In this document: one piece after another, positions 1 through 6,014 of the stretch | Position numbering within the stretch: the first letter of the stretch is position 1 | Layout of the letters: each line of letters opens with the position of its first letter | Assembly: GCA_934096105.1 (NCBI GenBank) | Contig: CAKOLH010000030.1 | Location: 1-10,550 of the forward strand | Source: an uncultured Bacilli bacterium | Lineage (GTDB): Bacteria > Bacillota_I > Bacilli_A > RF39 > UBA660 | DNA: 10,550 bases | Reading direction: 5' to 3' | Notes under the pieces: generated by a model | Database searches by the model: none | The model's input: only the letters and a program-made list of their open reading frames with translations | Told to the model about the DNA's origin: nothing | Made by a program: the position numbers and the translations under genes

Positions 1-2
1 CT

Positions 3-236
3 ATTATAGATATTGTTAATCCTACTTCAAATAGTAATAAAGAATTAATTGTTTTTCGTGATTCTTATGGTAGTAGTTTAATTCCTTTATTAATAGAGGG
101 TTATAAGAAGATAACTGTTATTGATATTAGATATATTTCTTCAAAAATATTAAATAAGTATATAGACTTTAATGATCAAGATGTTCTATTTATGTATAGT
201 ATTTTAACTATAAATAATAGTTTCAGTATTAGATAA
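3..236 (+). CDS. C-terminal fragment of a DHHW/SGNH-like protein (5' end outside window)
   Basis: This frame is open from the window edge to a TAA at 234-236 and gives 77 residues. The readable part includes LIVFRDSYGSSLIPLL near the start, then a hydrophobic strand region (KITVIDIRYI) and a tail ending in NNSFSIR. The RDSYGSSL-P-L stretch followed by a short strand and a D-x-RY motif resembles the C-terminal part of DHHW-family proteins. These are SGNH-hydrolase-like and are often found near alginate acetyltransferase (AlgX/DltD-like) or MBOAT cell-surface acylation genes. In that superfamily the D-S pair lies close to active-site residues, but the catalytic core is mostly outside the window. 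The family call is from memory of the motif only. The gene converges on rnjA and ends just before a terminator hairpin. Confidence 0.55.
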   Translation: MIDIVNPTSNSNKELIVFRDSYGSSLIPLLIEGYKKITVIDIRYISSKILNKYIDFNDQDVLFMYSILTINNSFSIR

Positions 237-240
237 AATA

Positions 241-301
241 AAAATAACTATTTATAAACTAACTAGCTATTAGGCTTAAGTTTAATAATAGTTATTTTTT
301 T
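241..301 (+). terminator. Intrinsic terminator between convergent genes, probably bidirectional
   Basis: A 12-bp perfect stem (241-252 with 287-298) encloses a second short stem (255-260 with 279-284), and T295-T301 follows on the + strand. It starts 5 bases after the stop of the upstream + strand gene and ends 2 bases before the stop of rnjA. On the - strand the T-tract is weaker (an AT-rich TATTTTAT run), so termination of rnjA here is plausible but less certain than termination of the + strand gene. Confidence 0.75.
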
Positions 302-302
302 A

Positions 303-1970
303 TTAATTCTCTTTTTTAGTCTTAACATCCATAACAATAGGAAGAATAATAGGTACTCTACCAGTCTTATCAGAAAGAACTGGGATTAAACCATTAATTA
401 TTTCACTCTTCATATCATTATAATTAAAGTACTTACTCTTTAAACACTTATTAATAATATCTTGTGATATAGACTGAATATCTCTAATTAAATCTTCATT
501 TTCATTAACAAGAATATACCCTCTAGTGGTAACTGCTGGAGTACTAAGTAGAACCTTATTCTCAGTATCAATATTAGCAATAATAACTAAGATACCATTA
601 TTACTCATAAGAATTCTATCTTTAATAACAGCGCTACCAACTTCACCGATTCTAGAGCCATCTACATATACTTCGCCAGCCTGTACCTTACCTCCAGGAG
701 TAACAACACCCTTACGAAGATTAAGTACATCACCATTTTCTAGTACGAAAGTATTATTTTTATTAACTCCGCACATAACACCTAAGTCAGCATGTGTCTT
801 AAGCATTCTAAACTCACCATGATAAGGAACAAAATATCTAGGTTTAAATAATCTAATCATAAGTTTAAGTTCTTCTTGATTAGCATGTCCTGAAGAGTGA
901 ATCTCACTCATAGCATTAGTAAATACTTTAACACCCTTTTTATAAAGTTTGTTAATCGTTTTAGATACAGATGCTCCATTACCTGGAATAGGAGATGAAG
1001 AAAATATAACAACATCATCAGGCATAAGAGTAATTTGTCTATGTGTTCCTGAAGCAATTCTTGATAAAGCCGCTAGTGGTTCACCCTGACTACCAGTACA
1101 TAACAGGCACACTTCATTAGGCTTCATATGATTAGCCTCTTCAGCAGTAATAACAATATCCTTATCCTTAAAGTAACCACATTTCAAAGCCACATCAACC
1201 ATATTTTCCATACTTCTACCAAATAGAGCAACTTTTCTATTATTCTTTTTACAAGTTTCCATAATATGTTTAATTCTATAAACATTTGAGGCAAAAGTAG
1301 CTAAAATAATTCTACTATCTTTACAAGAAGAGAATATTTCACCTAAATTCTCATCAACTACCGATTCACTAAGTGATACTCCAGGTACTAGTGCATTAGT
1401 AGAATCACTCATAAGTACGCTGACACCTTTTTCACCAATCTTAGCCATCTTATGTAAGTTAGACATAGGACCAATTGGAGTCATATCAAATTTAAAGTCT
1501 CCCGTCATAACAATAGTACCATCAGGAGTATGAATAACCACTCCATGAGAGTCTGGTATCGAGTGTGTTGTTCTAAAAAATTCAATATTAAAATATTTAG
1601 TTTTAATAACAGTATTTTCATCATAAACAAATAAATTTTTATATATAATATTTCTTTCTTCTAATTTTTTATCAATAAGTTCTTTAGCGTTACTAGGAGC
1701 ATATATTTTAGGAATATCCACAGTCTGTAAAAGAAATGGAATACTACCAATATGATCTTCATGTCCATGAGTAATAACTAAAGCTTTAATTTTATTTTCA
1801 TTTTCTTTTAAAAAGGTATAGTCGGGAATAACATAGTCAATTCCAAGAAGTTCATCATCGGGAAACATTACACCAGAATCTACGATAATAATCTCAGAAT
1901 TATGCATAACTACATACATATTCTTACCAACTTCCCCAAGTCCTCCAAGAGGAATAATTTTTGTATTCAT
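303..1970 (-). CDS. rnjA: Ribonuclease J (RNase J1-like 5'-exonuclease/endonuclease)
   Basis: Metallo-beta-lactamase/beta-CASP RNase, 555 residues, the same length as Bacillus J1. The N-terminal PLGGLGEVGKN stretch matches the J1 start. The zinc motif HGHEDH lies at residues 68-73, with further ligands at H136 (TTHSIPDS), D158 (TGDFKFD) and H384 (PYHGEFRM). The beta-CASP part carries FGRSM (250-254), CTGSQGEP (291-298) and the SSGHANQEE segment (359-367). The C-terminal domain ends with ILPIVMDV, as in J1. No active-site residue is missing. RNase J is the main 5'-to-3' mRNA-decay and rRNA-maturation enzyme of Bacillota and acts in the cytoplasm. The start is fixed by a GAAAGGAG ribosome binding site 6 bases upstream of the ATG. 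The gene stands alone, with its own promoter at 2057-2085 and a leader of about 80 bases. The J1 rather than J2 call rests on overall similarity. Confidence 0.95.
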   Translation of the reverse strand: MNTKIIPLGGLGEVGKNMYVVMHNSEIIIVDSGVMFPDDELLGIDYVIPDYTFLKENENKIKALVITHGHEDHIGSIPFLLQTVDIPKIYAPSNAKELIDKKLEERNIIYKNLFVYDENTVIKTKYFNIEFFRTTHSIPDSHGVVIHTPDGTIVMTGDFKFDMTPIGPMSNLHKMAKIGEKGVSVLMSDSTNALVPGVSLSESVVDENLGEIFSSCKDSRIILATFASNVYRIKHIMETCKKNNRKVALFGRSMENMVDVALKCGYFKDKDIVITAEEANHMKPNEVCLLCTGSQGEPLAALSRIASGTHRQITLMPDDVVIFSSSPIPGNGASVSKTINKLYKKGVKVFTNAMSEIHSSGHANQEELKLMIRLFKPRYFVPYHGEFRMLKTHADLGVMCGVNKNNTFVLENGDVLNLRKGVVTPGGKVQAGEVYVDGSRIGEVGSAVIKDRILMSNNGILVIIANIDTENKVLLSTPAVTTRGYILVNENEDLIRDIQSISQDIINKCLKSKYFNYNDMKSEIINGLIPVLSDKTGRVPIILPIVMDVKTKKEN

Positions 1971-2000
1971 TAAATTCTCCTTTCATAATTTTTTCTTCGT

Positions 2001-2029
2001 TAAATAAAATAAAACTAAATAAAATAAAA
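2001..2029. repeat. 15-base tandem duplication in the U-rich rnjA 5' leader
   Basis: The 14-base string TAAATAAAATAAAA occurs at 2001-2014 and again, identically, at 2016-2029, separated by one C. In the rnjA mRNA this reads as two U-rich units (UUUUAUUUUAUUUA) in the 5' leader, ahead of the ribosome binding site. Low-complexity AT sequence makes chance repeats easy, but the exact 14-base copy with fixed spacing is visible. Any role, for example an unstructured landing site for an RNase, is inference. Confidence 0.5.
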
Positions 2030-2056
2030 AATTTTAAAGAATAACCACTGCATAAA

Positions 2057-2085
2057 ATTATACTACATAATTATAAAAAATGCAA
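2057..2085 (-). promoter_or_regulatory. Sigma-A-type promoter of rnjA
   Basis: Read on the - strand there is a -35 hexamer TTGCAT (2080-2085), exactly 17 bases of spacer, and a perfect -10 TATAAT (2057-2062). The expected transcript start is near 2050, giving a leader of about 80 bases before the rnjA ATG at 1970. It is the best match to a vegetative promoter upstream of rnjA. Confidence 0.75.
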
Positions 2086-2106
2086 ATGGTAATTTTATGT
2101 TAGTTC

Positions 2107-2181
2107 GAGCCTGTAGTCTCTCACTATTTTTGAAGTCTGTAGTCTTCAAAAAGAAATTAATAGCCTAAGGTCTATTAATTT
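2107..2181. repeat. Three consecutive hairpins with a shared 8-base loop, in the rnjA / 2275-gene intergenic region
   Basis: Three inverted repeats stand in a row: GAG-CCTGTAGT-CTC (2107-2120), TTTTTGAAG-TCTGTAGT-CTTCAAAAA (2127-2152, 9-bp perfect stem) and AAATTAATAG-CCTAAGGT-CTATTAATTT (2154-2181, 10-bp perfect stem). The loops are all 8 bases and similar (YCTGTAGT or CCTAAGGT), and every stem closes with AG/CT, while the outer stem sequences differ completely. None is followed by a T-run, so they are not intrinsic terminators. The row lies upstream of the rnjA -35 box and about 95 bases before the + strand gene at 2275. The rest of the gap to 2274 is AT-rich, with only weak promoter-like hexamers for that gene (for example TTGATT at 2199 and TAATAG at 2224, a 19-base spacer). 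Function unknown. Confidence 0.55.
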
Positions 2182-2274
2182 AATTTGTTAGTTTTACATT
2201 GATTTTACATATTATCAAATAAATAATAGATTTATAGTTAAAAAGATGATAAAATTAAAATAGGAGATGGGAAT

Positions 2275-3939
2275 ATGCAATATAATGACAAATTTATAAG
2301 GGAGTATCAAGAGCAATCTTATTTAAAGTTTCTACTAGAACCTAGCTTGTTAAGAACCCTACTAGTAAATTATAAGAGCAGATATGAGCAGGATAAAAGT
2401 GTTGATGGAACACTAATATTATTTCAAGAATCGTTAAATAATTATGTAGTTAAAAAAATAAAAACGAATCCAGAATTTATAAAAACAAAAGAATTTAAAA
2501 ATTATATAGACCATCTAAAGGAAACGATGAATTTAAATACTGGTTACTTTTTTCAAAATTGCTTTTTTCATTGCTTTACAAAAGAAAAATTAATTCAAAT
2601 GCTAGGCAGTGAATTTTATCAAAAAATAAACCAGAATGCTAAAGAAAAAATTAATAGTGTTAAAGTGATTAATGAAAAAATAGCCAAAAACGAGCAAATA
2701 ACTCAATGGGAGTTAAACAGAATATGTGATGTATATGCGTTTAATCGAGATCCAAATAATCAACATCATAAGAAACTAATTGAATATATATTTAACAATT
2801 TAACAAATCCTAATTCCAAATTAGAATGCAGTGAATATGTATTAGATGCAATTTTATCATTTATACCTAAATCATATCCTAATGAAAATGGTTTTAATTC
2901 AATAGATTGTAGAGTAATTGCGGATGATAAAAATGTTAAAGGTCCTGGTATATCACATGGGAATTTACAGCAAGTTTTGATGAACAGAGGTCTCTTCAAA
3001 CATACAAACTTTAAAAGTATAGCCGATATAGACAAAACGTATGTAAAAAAAGGAACAGATTTCACATTTTTAATGATAGTAGCATATCATGAATTTTCTC
3101 ATCAATATCAATCGTATATGTCAAAGAAAGATACATTTAATAGTGAAGGATATATGATGTTAAAGAGGAGTATTTTAGATAGTGAATTAAAGGATTATTC
3201 AGAAAATCATGATTCGGATGATATAGAAGTTGATGCCACAGAAAAAGGTTGGATTGCTTGTCAAACATTCTATTCTAATTTTGTCCACAATAATCAATTG
3301 AGAGAAGAACTATGTAAAAAATCGCTGCTAAATAGTCGTGGTACTGCTAATAGAAGATTTGAATATGAAAAGATGGATACAAGTACAAAAACATATTCAA
3401 AAACTTCATTCTATGATATAACAAAACTAAGTGATATTATTTATAAAAAACCACAATATATTCAAAAATTTCCTATGTTGAAAACATTTTATGACGAAAA
3501 AGGTAATTTATCATTAGATTTTTTAAAAATAGATAATATTTGTAACGAGCAAATAGGAGCGGATTATTTGGCTTATTTATGTATAAACTTTCCAAGAAAA
3601 GTATCAAATTATCTAAATAATTTAAGTGAAAGTGGATTGGTAGCAGCATTAACAAATATGGATTATTGCTTTTCAAAATACAGAAAACCAATAATCTATT
3701 CAAACTATAATGATAGAAATAATTTAGATGGTGAATATAAAAAGTCAGAAAAAACGAAAGATGTAATAGATTTAAAAAATTATCAAACACTATTAAAATT
3801 ATATGGAAGCATGAAACTCATTCTATCAACTGGTAAACTATCGTCAAAAAAGTCATATCTAGATTTAATAGAACATTCTATGGAATTTGCTAAAGAACAA
3901 TATGAAAAGAATTCAACAATGCCAAGACCAAAGAAGTAA
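2275..3939 (+). CDS. Unknown 554-residue protein with HExxH zinc-metallopeptidase-like motif
   Basis: I do not recognise this protein as a named family. Its clearest signal is an HEFSH motif at residues 272-276, preceded by a hydrophobic stretch (FTFLMIVAY) as in the active-site helix of zincin peptidases. An acidic segment with IEVDATEKGW (317-326) lies about 40 residues downstream, and E318 or E323 could serve as a third, gluzincin-like zinc ligand. This suggests a zinc metallopeptidase fold, but the flanking regions are unfamiliar. No signal peptide or clear membrane span is visible, so a cytoplasmic location is likely. The protein is Lys/Asn/Tyr-rich and ends in RPKK. The ATG at 2275 follows an AGGAG ribosome binding site with 8-base spacing. 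The stop is 18 bases before the next gene, so the two are probably co-transcribed. It is not part of the usual rimP-nusA operon and looks like an accessory gene. That the gene is real is nearly certain; the function is only a motif-level guess. Confidence 0.8.
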   Translation: MQYNDKFIREYQEQSYLKFLLEPSLLRTLLVNYKSRYEQDKSVDGTLILFQESLNNYVVKKIKTNPEFIKTKEFKNYIDHLKETMNLNTGYFFQNCFFHCFTKEKLIQMLGSEFYQKINQNAKEKINSVKVINEKIAKNEQITQWELNRICDVYAFNRDPNNQHHKKLIEYIFNNLTNPNSKLECSEYVLDAILSFIPKSYPNENGFNSIDCRVIADDKNVKGPGISHGNLQQVLMNRGLFKHTNFKSIADIDKTYVKKGTDFTFLMIVAYHEFSHQYQSYMSKKDTFNSEGYMMLKRSILDSELKDYSENHDSDDIEVDATEKGWIACQTFYSNFVHNNQLREELCKKSLLNSRGTANRRFEYEKMDTSTKTYSKTSFYDITKLSDIIYKKPQYIQKFPMLKTFYDEKGNLSLDFLKIDNICNEQIGADYLAYLCINFPRKVSNYLNNLSESGLVAALTNMDYCFSKYRKPIIYSNYNDRNNLDGEYKKSEKTKDVIDLKNYQTLLKLYGSMKLILSTGKLSSKKSYLDLIEHSMEFAKEQYEKNSTMPRPKK

Positions 3940-3957
3940 CAAGCAGGAGGAAAAAAT

Positions 3958-4287
3958 ATGGAAAGAATATACAATAAATTAGTTAGAGATAATATTCCTA
4001 ATATAATAAAGAAAAAAGGTGAAGAACCTATTACTAGAATATTATCAGATGAAGAGTATAAGAAAGAATTAGAAAAGAAATTAAATGAAGAATATCAAGA
4101 AGTACTAGAGGCAAGTGGTAGTGAAAGAGTAGAAGAACTAGCAGATATGCTTGAAATAATAAAAGCACTAGGAGAATTAGAACATACCACTCTAGAAGAG
4201 ATAATAAATATAGCCAATACTAAAAGCATAAAAAGAGGGGCATTTAAAGATAAAATATTCTTAGAAAAAGTAATCGAAGTAAAATAA
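3958..4287 (+). CDS. MazG/PRA-PH-like nucleotide pyrophosphohydrolase
   Basis: Small all-alpha NTP pyrophosphohydrolase of the MazG superfamily, close to the type annotated as phosphoribosyl-ATP pyrophosphohydrolase-like house-cleaning enzyme (COG4997-like). The protein has 109 residues. The typical N-terminal YNKLVRDNIP (5-14) is followed by a YKKELEKKLNEEYQE helix, whose E44, E45 and E48 should bind magnesium. EELAD (59-63) gives the second metal-binding helix (E60, D63), and the basic KRGAF (92-96) matches the family's substrate-side tail. Family members hydrolyse nucleoside triphosphates to monophosphates and pyrophosphate, often removing non-canonical nucleotides; the substrate here cannot be read. 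No his biosynthesis genes are nearby, so a role in histidine synthesis is unlikely. A strong AGGAGG site lies 6 bases or so before the ATG, and the gene follows the HExxH gene by 18 bases. No terminator hairpin is seen before the rimP promoter. Confidence 0.85.
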   Translation: MERIYNKLVRDNIPNIIKKKGEEPITRILSDEEYKKELEKKLNEEYQEVLEASGSERVEELADMLEIIKALGELEHTTLEEIINIANTKSIKRGAFKDKIFLEKVIEVK

Positions 4288-4298
4288 TAAAAAAACAC

Positions 4299-4328
4299 TT
4301 GTATTTACTTATAAAACTATGTTATAAT
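4299..4328 (+). promoter_or_regulatory. Extended -10 promoter of the rimP-nusA-infB operon
   Basis: TTGTAT (4299-4304) is followed by an 18-base spacer and a perfect TATAAT (4323-4328). The TG at 4320-4321 forms an extended -10 (TGTTATAAT). Transcription should start near 4335, just ahead of the leader hairpin and about 58 bases before the rimP ATG. Read-through from the gene ending at 4287 is also possible, since no terminator separates them. Confidence 0.8.
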
Positions 4329-4342
4329 ATAGGTGTCTTGAG

Positions 4343-4370
4343 AAAGAGTGGCATAAAAATCCACTCTTTT
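4343..4370 (+). promoter_or_regulatory. Leader hairpin of the rimP-nusA operon, possible attenuator
   Basis: A perfect 9-bp stem AAAGAGTGG/CCACTCTTT (4343-4351 with 4361-4369) has a 9-base A-rich loop and is followed by TTTTATATATATTT. It begins about 8 bases after the predicted transcript start and ends 14 bases before the rimP ribosome binding site. A GAGTGG-type hairpin in front of rimP (ylxS) is, from memory, common in Bacillota. The U-tract is short and interrupted by A, so it would be a leaky terminator (attenuation, perhaps feedback by NusA) or a 5' stabilising hairpin. Which of these applies is inference. Confidence 0.65.
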
Positions 4371-4392
4371 ATATATATTTGATGGAGGGAAT

Positions 4393-4644
4393 ATGCGTAT
4401 TGAAGATGAAGTAAGAAATCTACTTGAAAAAGAAGTAGAGAAAAAAGGTGTAAGAATAGATAGTGTTAAACTAGAAAAAGAAGATAATAATCTATTCTTA
4501 AGAATAGTAATCGACAGTGATGAAATAATAGATGTTGATAAATGTGTAGAAGTAACAAATATTATTAATCCATTACTAGATGAAAAAGATTTAATTAAGG
4601 AGTCATACATTTTAGATGTATCAACTAAAGAGAAGGGAAGATAG
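4393..4644 (+). CDS. rimP: Ribosome maturation factor RimP, N-terminal domain only
   Basis: RimP (YlxS/YhbC) helps assemble the 30S subunit by aiding S12 incorporation. This copy has 83 residues, about half of the usual 150. The N-terminal alpha/beta domain is recognisable: an initial helix (IEDEVRNLLEKEVEKKG), the strand FLRIVIDSDE, then IDVDKCVEVTNIINPLLDEKD and the ESYILDVS strand. The family normally continues with an SPG-x-x-RPL signature and an SH3-like C-terminal domain. Here the protein stops after ILDVSTKEKGR at a TAG. nusA starts 2 bases later, so no space remains for the missing half in any frame. The start follows a GGAGGG site 3-4 bases upstream. The identification rests on the domain pattern plus its position as first gene before nusA. 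Whether the single domain still works in ribosome assembly is not known from sequence. Confidence 0.85.
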   Translation: MRIEDEVRNLLEKEVEKKGVRIDSVKLEKEDNNLFLRIVIDSDEIIDVDKCVEVTNIINPLLDEKDLIKESYILDVSTKEKGR

Positions 4645-4646
4645 AA

Positions 4647-5732
4647 ATGAATAGTAAGCAAATGAAAGAGTTTATGAAAGCTCTAGAGTCTATTGTGGAA
4701 GAAAAGAAAGTAGACAAAAAGATTGTTATTGAATCTATGGAACAAGCAATGGCAGCAGCTTATAAAAAAGAAACTGGTATGCCTAATGTAACTGCTAAAG
4801 TAGATCCAGTAACTGGAGATATTAGATTATATTCTAATAGAACTGTCGTAGAAGAAGTAACTAATGAAGAAACAGAAATATCATTAGAGGATGCTCAAAA
4901 ATTAGTAGAGGGTATCGAACTAGGAGAAGTAATTATAGGTAATGAACTTCAAATACCTACAAACTTTGGTAGAGTAGCCGCAGGTACAGCAAAGCAAATA
5001 GTAGTTCAAAGAATTAAAGAAGCAGAAAAACAAAGTATTTCAGAAGAGTTCCAAGATAAAGAAGGAGAACTAATGGTTGGAACATTATCTCGTGAAGATC
5101 AAAATAATTACTTTGTTGATTTAGGAAGATGCAGTGGTATCTTACCAAAAGATCAAATAATACCTGGTGAAAAATTAGAGATGGGTTCTTCAGTAAAGGT
5201 TTATGTATCTAAACTAGAGATAGGACCTAAAGGACCATTTATAATGTTATCAAGAAGTCATTATGGTTTTGTTAAAAGATTATTAGAAATTGAAATACCA
5301 GAATTATCTGATGGTACAATTATGTTATACTCAGTAGCAAGAGATGCTGGAAGTAGAAGCAAGATAGCAGTTTATACTGAATATACAAACGTTGATCCAA
5401 TTGGAGCGGTAATTGGTGAAAAAGGAAGAAGAATAGCCAATGTATTAAAAGAACTTAGTGGTGAAAAAATAGATGTAATCTTATATGACAAAGATCCTGT
5501 TAAGTTTATAGCAAATGCTTTAAGTCCTGCTAAAGATGTTAAAGTATCAATTAAAGATGAAACTAAGAAAGAAGCCTTAGCCCTAGTAAATGATAAGAAC
5601 TTATCATTAGCCATTGGTAAAAAAGGACAAAACGTTAAATTAGCTTCTCGTCTTACTCATTATAAGATTGAAGTTAAACCAGAAGAAGAAGCAAATACCG
5701 AGACAACTGAAGAGACTTCAGTAGAAGAATAA
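4647..5732 (+). CDS. nusA: Transcription termination/antitermination factor NusA
   Basis: NusA binds RNA polymerase and nascent RNA, controlling pausing, intrinsic termination and antitermination. The 361 residues fit the short Bacillota form (about 370) without the C-terminal acidic repeats of enterobacteria. The order is an N-terminal polymerase-binding domain (about 1-130, with the typical ESMEQAMAAAYKK helix), an S1 domain (about 137-201, containing YFVDLGRCSGILP), KH1 with IGEKGRR (256-262) and ANALSPA (289-295), and KH2 with SLAIGKKGQN (320-329). A short acidic tail (EEEANTETTEETSVEE) ends the protein. Both GxxG loops needed for RNA binding are intact (GEKG 257-260, GKKG 324-327). The GAAGGGAAG ribosome binding site lies inside the 3' end of rimP, only 2 bases separate the two genes, and translation is probably coupled. 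ylxR follows after 9 bases. Confidence 0.97.
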   Translation: MNSKQMKEFMKALESIVEEKKVDKKIVIESMEQAMAAAYKKETGMPNVTAKVDPVTGDIRLYSNRTVVEEVTNEETEISLEDAQKLVEGIELGEVIIGNELQIPTNFGRVAAGTAKQIVVQRIKEAEKQSISEEFQDKEGELMVGTLSREDQNNYFVDLGRCSGILPKDQIIPGEKLEMGSSVKVYVSKLEIGPKGPFIMLSRSHYGFVKRLLEIEIPELSDGTIMLYSVARDAGSRSKIAVYTEYTNVDPIGAVIGEKGRRIANVLKELSGEKIDVILYDKDPVKFIANALSPAKDVKVSIKDETKKEALALVNDKNLSLAIGKKGQNVKLASRLTHYKIEVKPEEEANTETTEETSVEE

Positions 5733-5741
5733 GGTGATCAT

Positions 5742-6002
5742 ATGAAGAAGATTCCCCTTAGAAGATGTATAGTAACAAGAGAACAATTACCTAAGCAAGA
5801 ATTACTTCGTATCGTTAGAGATAAAGAAGGAAAAGTAAGTGTAGATCAAACAGGAAAATTAGGAGGAAGAGGAGCATATATTAAAAAGGATATAGAAGTA
5901 TTAAATACTGCTAAAAGCAAAAATATATTATCTCGTGCCCTTGAAGTAAATATTCCTGAAGAAGTATATGAAGAAATAGAAAATATAATAAAAAATCACT
6001 AG
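5742..6002 (+). CDS. rnpM: YlxR family RNA-binding protein (RNase P modulator RnpM)
   Basis: An 86-residue YlxR protein. The diagnostic N-terminal motif PLRRCIVTREQLPKQELLRIVR (residues 5-26) and GGRGAYI (41-47) are both present, as in the Bacillus and Streptococcus proteins. YlxR folds into a small RNA-binding domain; in Bacillus subtilis it has been reported to bind the RNase P RNA and modulate RNase P, hence the name RnpM. The basic residues of the RRC and GRGAY segments form the likely RNA surface. The gene starts 9 bases after nusA with an AAGGTGAT ribosome binding site overlapping the nusA stop. Its own TAG overlaps the ribosome binding site of infB. In Bacillus, ylxQ (L7Ae-like K-turn protein) follows ylxR, but here infB comes directly after. 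Confidence 0.95.
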   Translation: MKKIPLRRCIVTREQLPKQELLRIVRDKEGKVSVDQTGKLGGRGAYIKKDIEVLNTAKSKNILSRALEVNIPEEVYEEIENIIKNH

Positions 6003-6010
6003 GAGGTGAT
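6001..6010 (+). promoter_or_regulatory. Strong ribosome binding site that fixes the infB start
   Basis: AGGAGGTGAT is a near-perfect anti-Shine-Dalgarno match. It lies 8 bases (from the last G of AGGAGG) before the ATG at 6015, which makes 6015 the likely start. The in-frame GTG at 6006 lies inside this site and cannot be the start. The second ATG at 6018 is an alternative. The site overlaps the ylxR TAG stop (6000-6002). Confidence 0.85.
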
Positions 6011-6014
6011 ACAT

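Noticed and set aside
526..822. 98-residue + strand open frame opposite rnjA
   Set aside because: It is the antisense of conserved RNase J coding sequence, with Thr/Ser/Leu-rich shadow composition and no independent support.
2127..2181. Intrinsic terminators in the rnjA / 2275 intergenic region
   Set aside because: The stems are perfect, but no T-run follows on either strand, and the flanking genes are divergent so no terminator is expected there.
2101..2181. CRISPR-like array
   Set aside because: There are only three short hairpins with dissimilar stems, no direct repeats of CRISPR length, no regular spacers and no cas genes.
3473..3790. - strand open frame opposite the HExxH gene, rich in Leu/Tyr/Asn
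   Set aside because: It mirrors an AT-rich coding frame, and its hydrophobicity comes from complementing Lys/Asn codons. There is no good ribosome binding site.
4317..4661. - strand open frame covering rimP and its leader
   Set aside because: It runs through the operon promoter and leader hairpin and is Ser-rich shadow sequence. rimP on the + strand explains the region.
4640..4700. A frameshift hiding the RimP C-terminal domain
   Set aside because: nusA begins 2 bases after the rimP stop with a normal N-terminal sequence, leaving no room for the lost half in any frame.
6006..6014. GTG start for infB at 6006, three codons upstream of the ATG
   Set aside because: The GTG lies inside the AGGAGGTGAT ribosome binding site, which is correctly spaced for the ATG at 6015.
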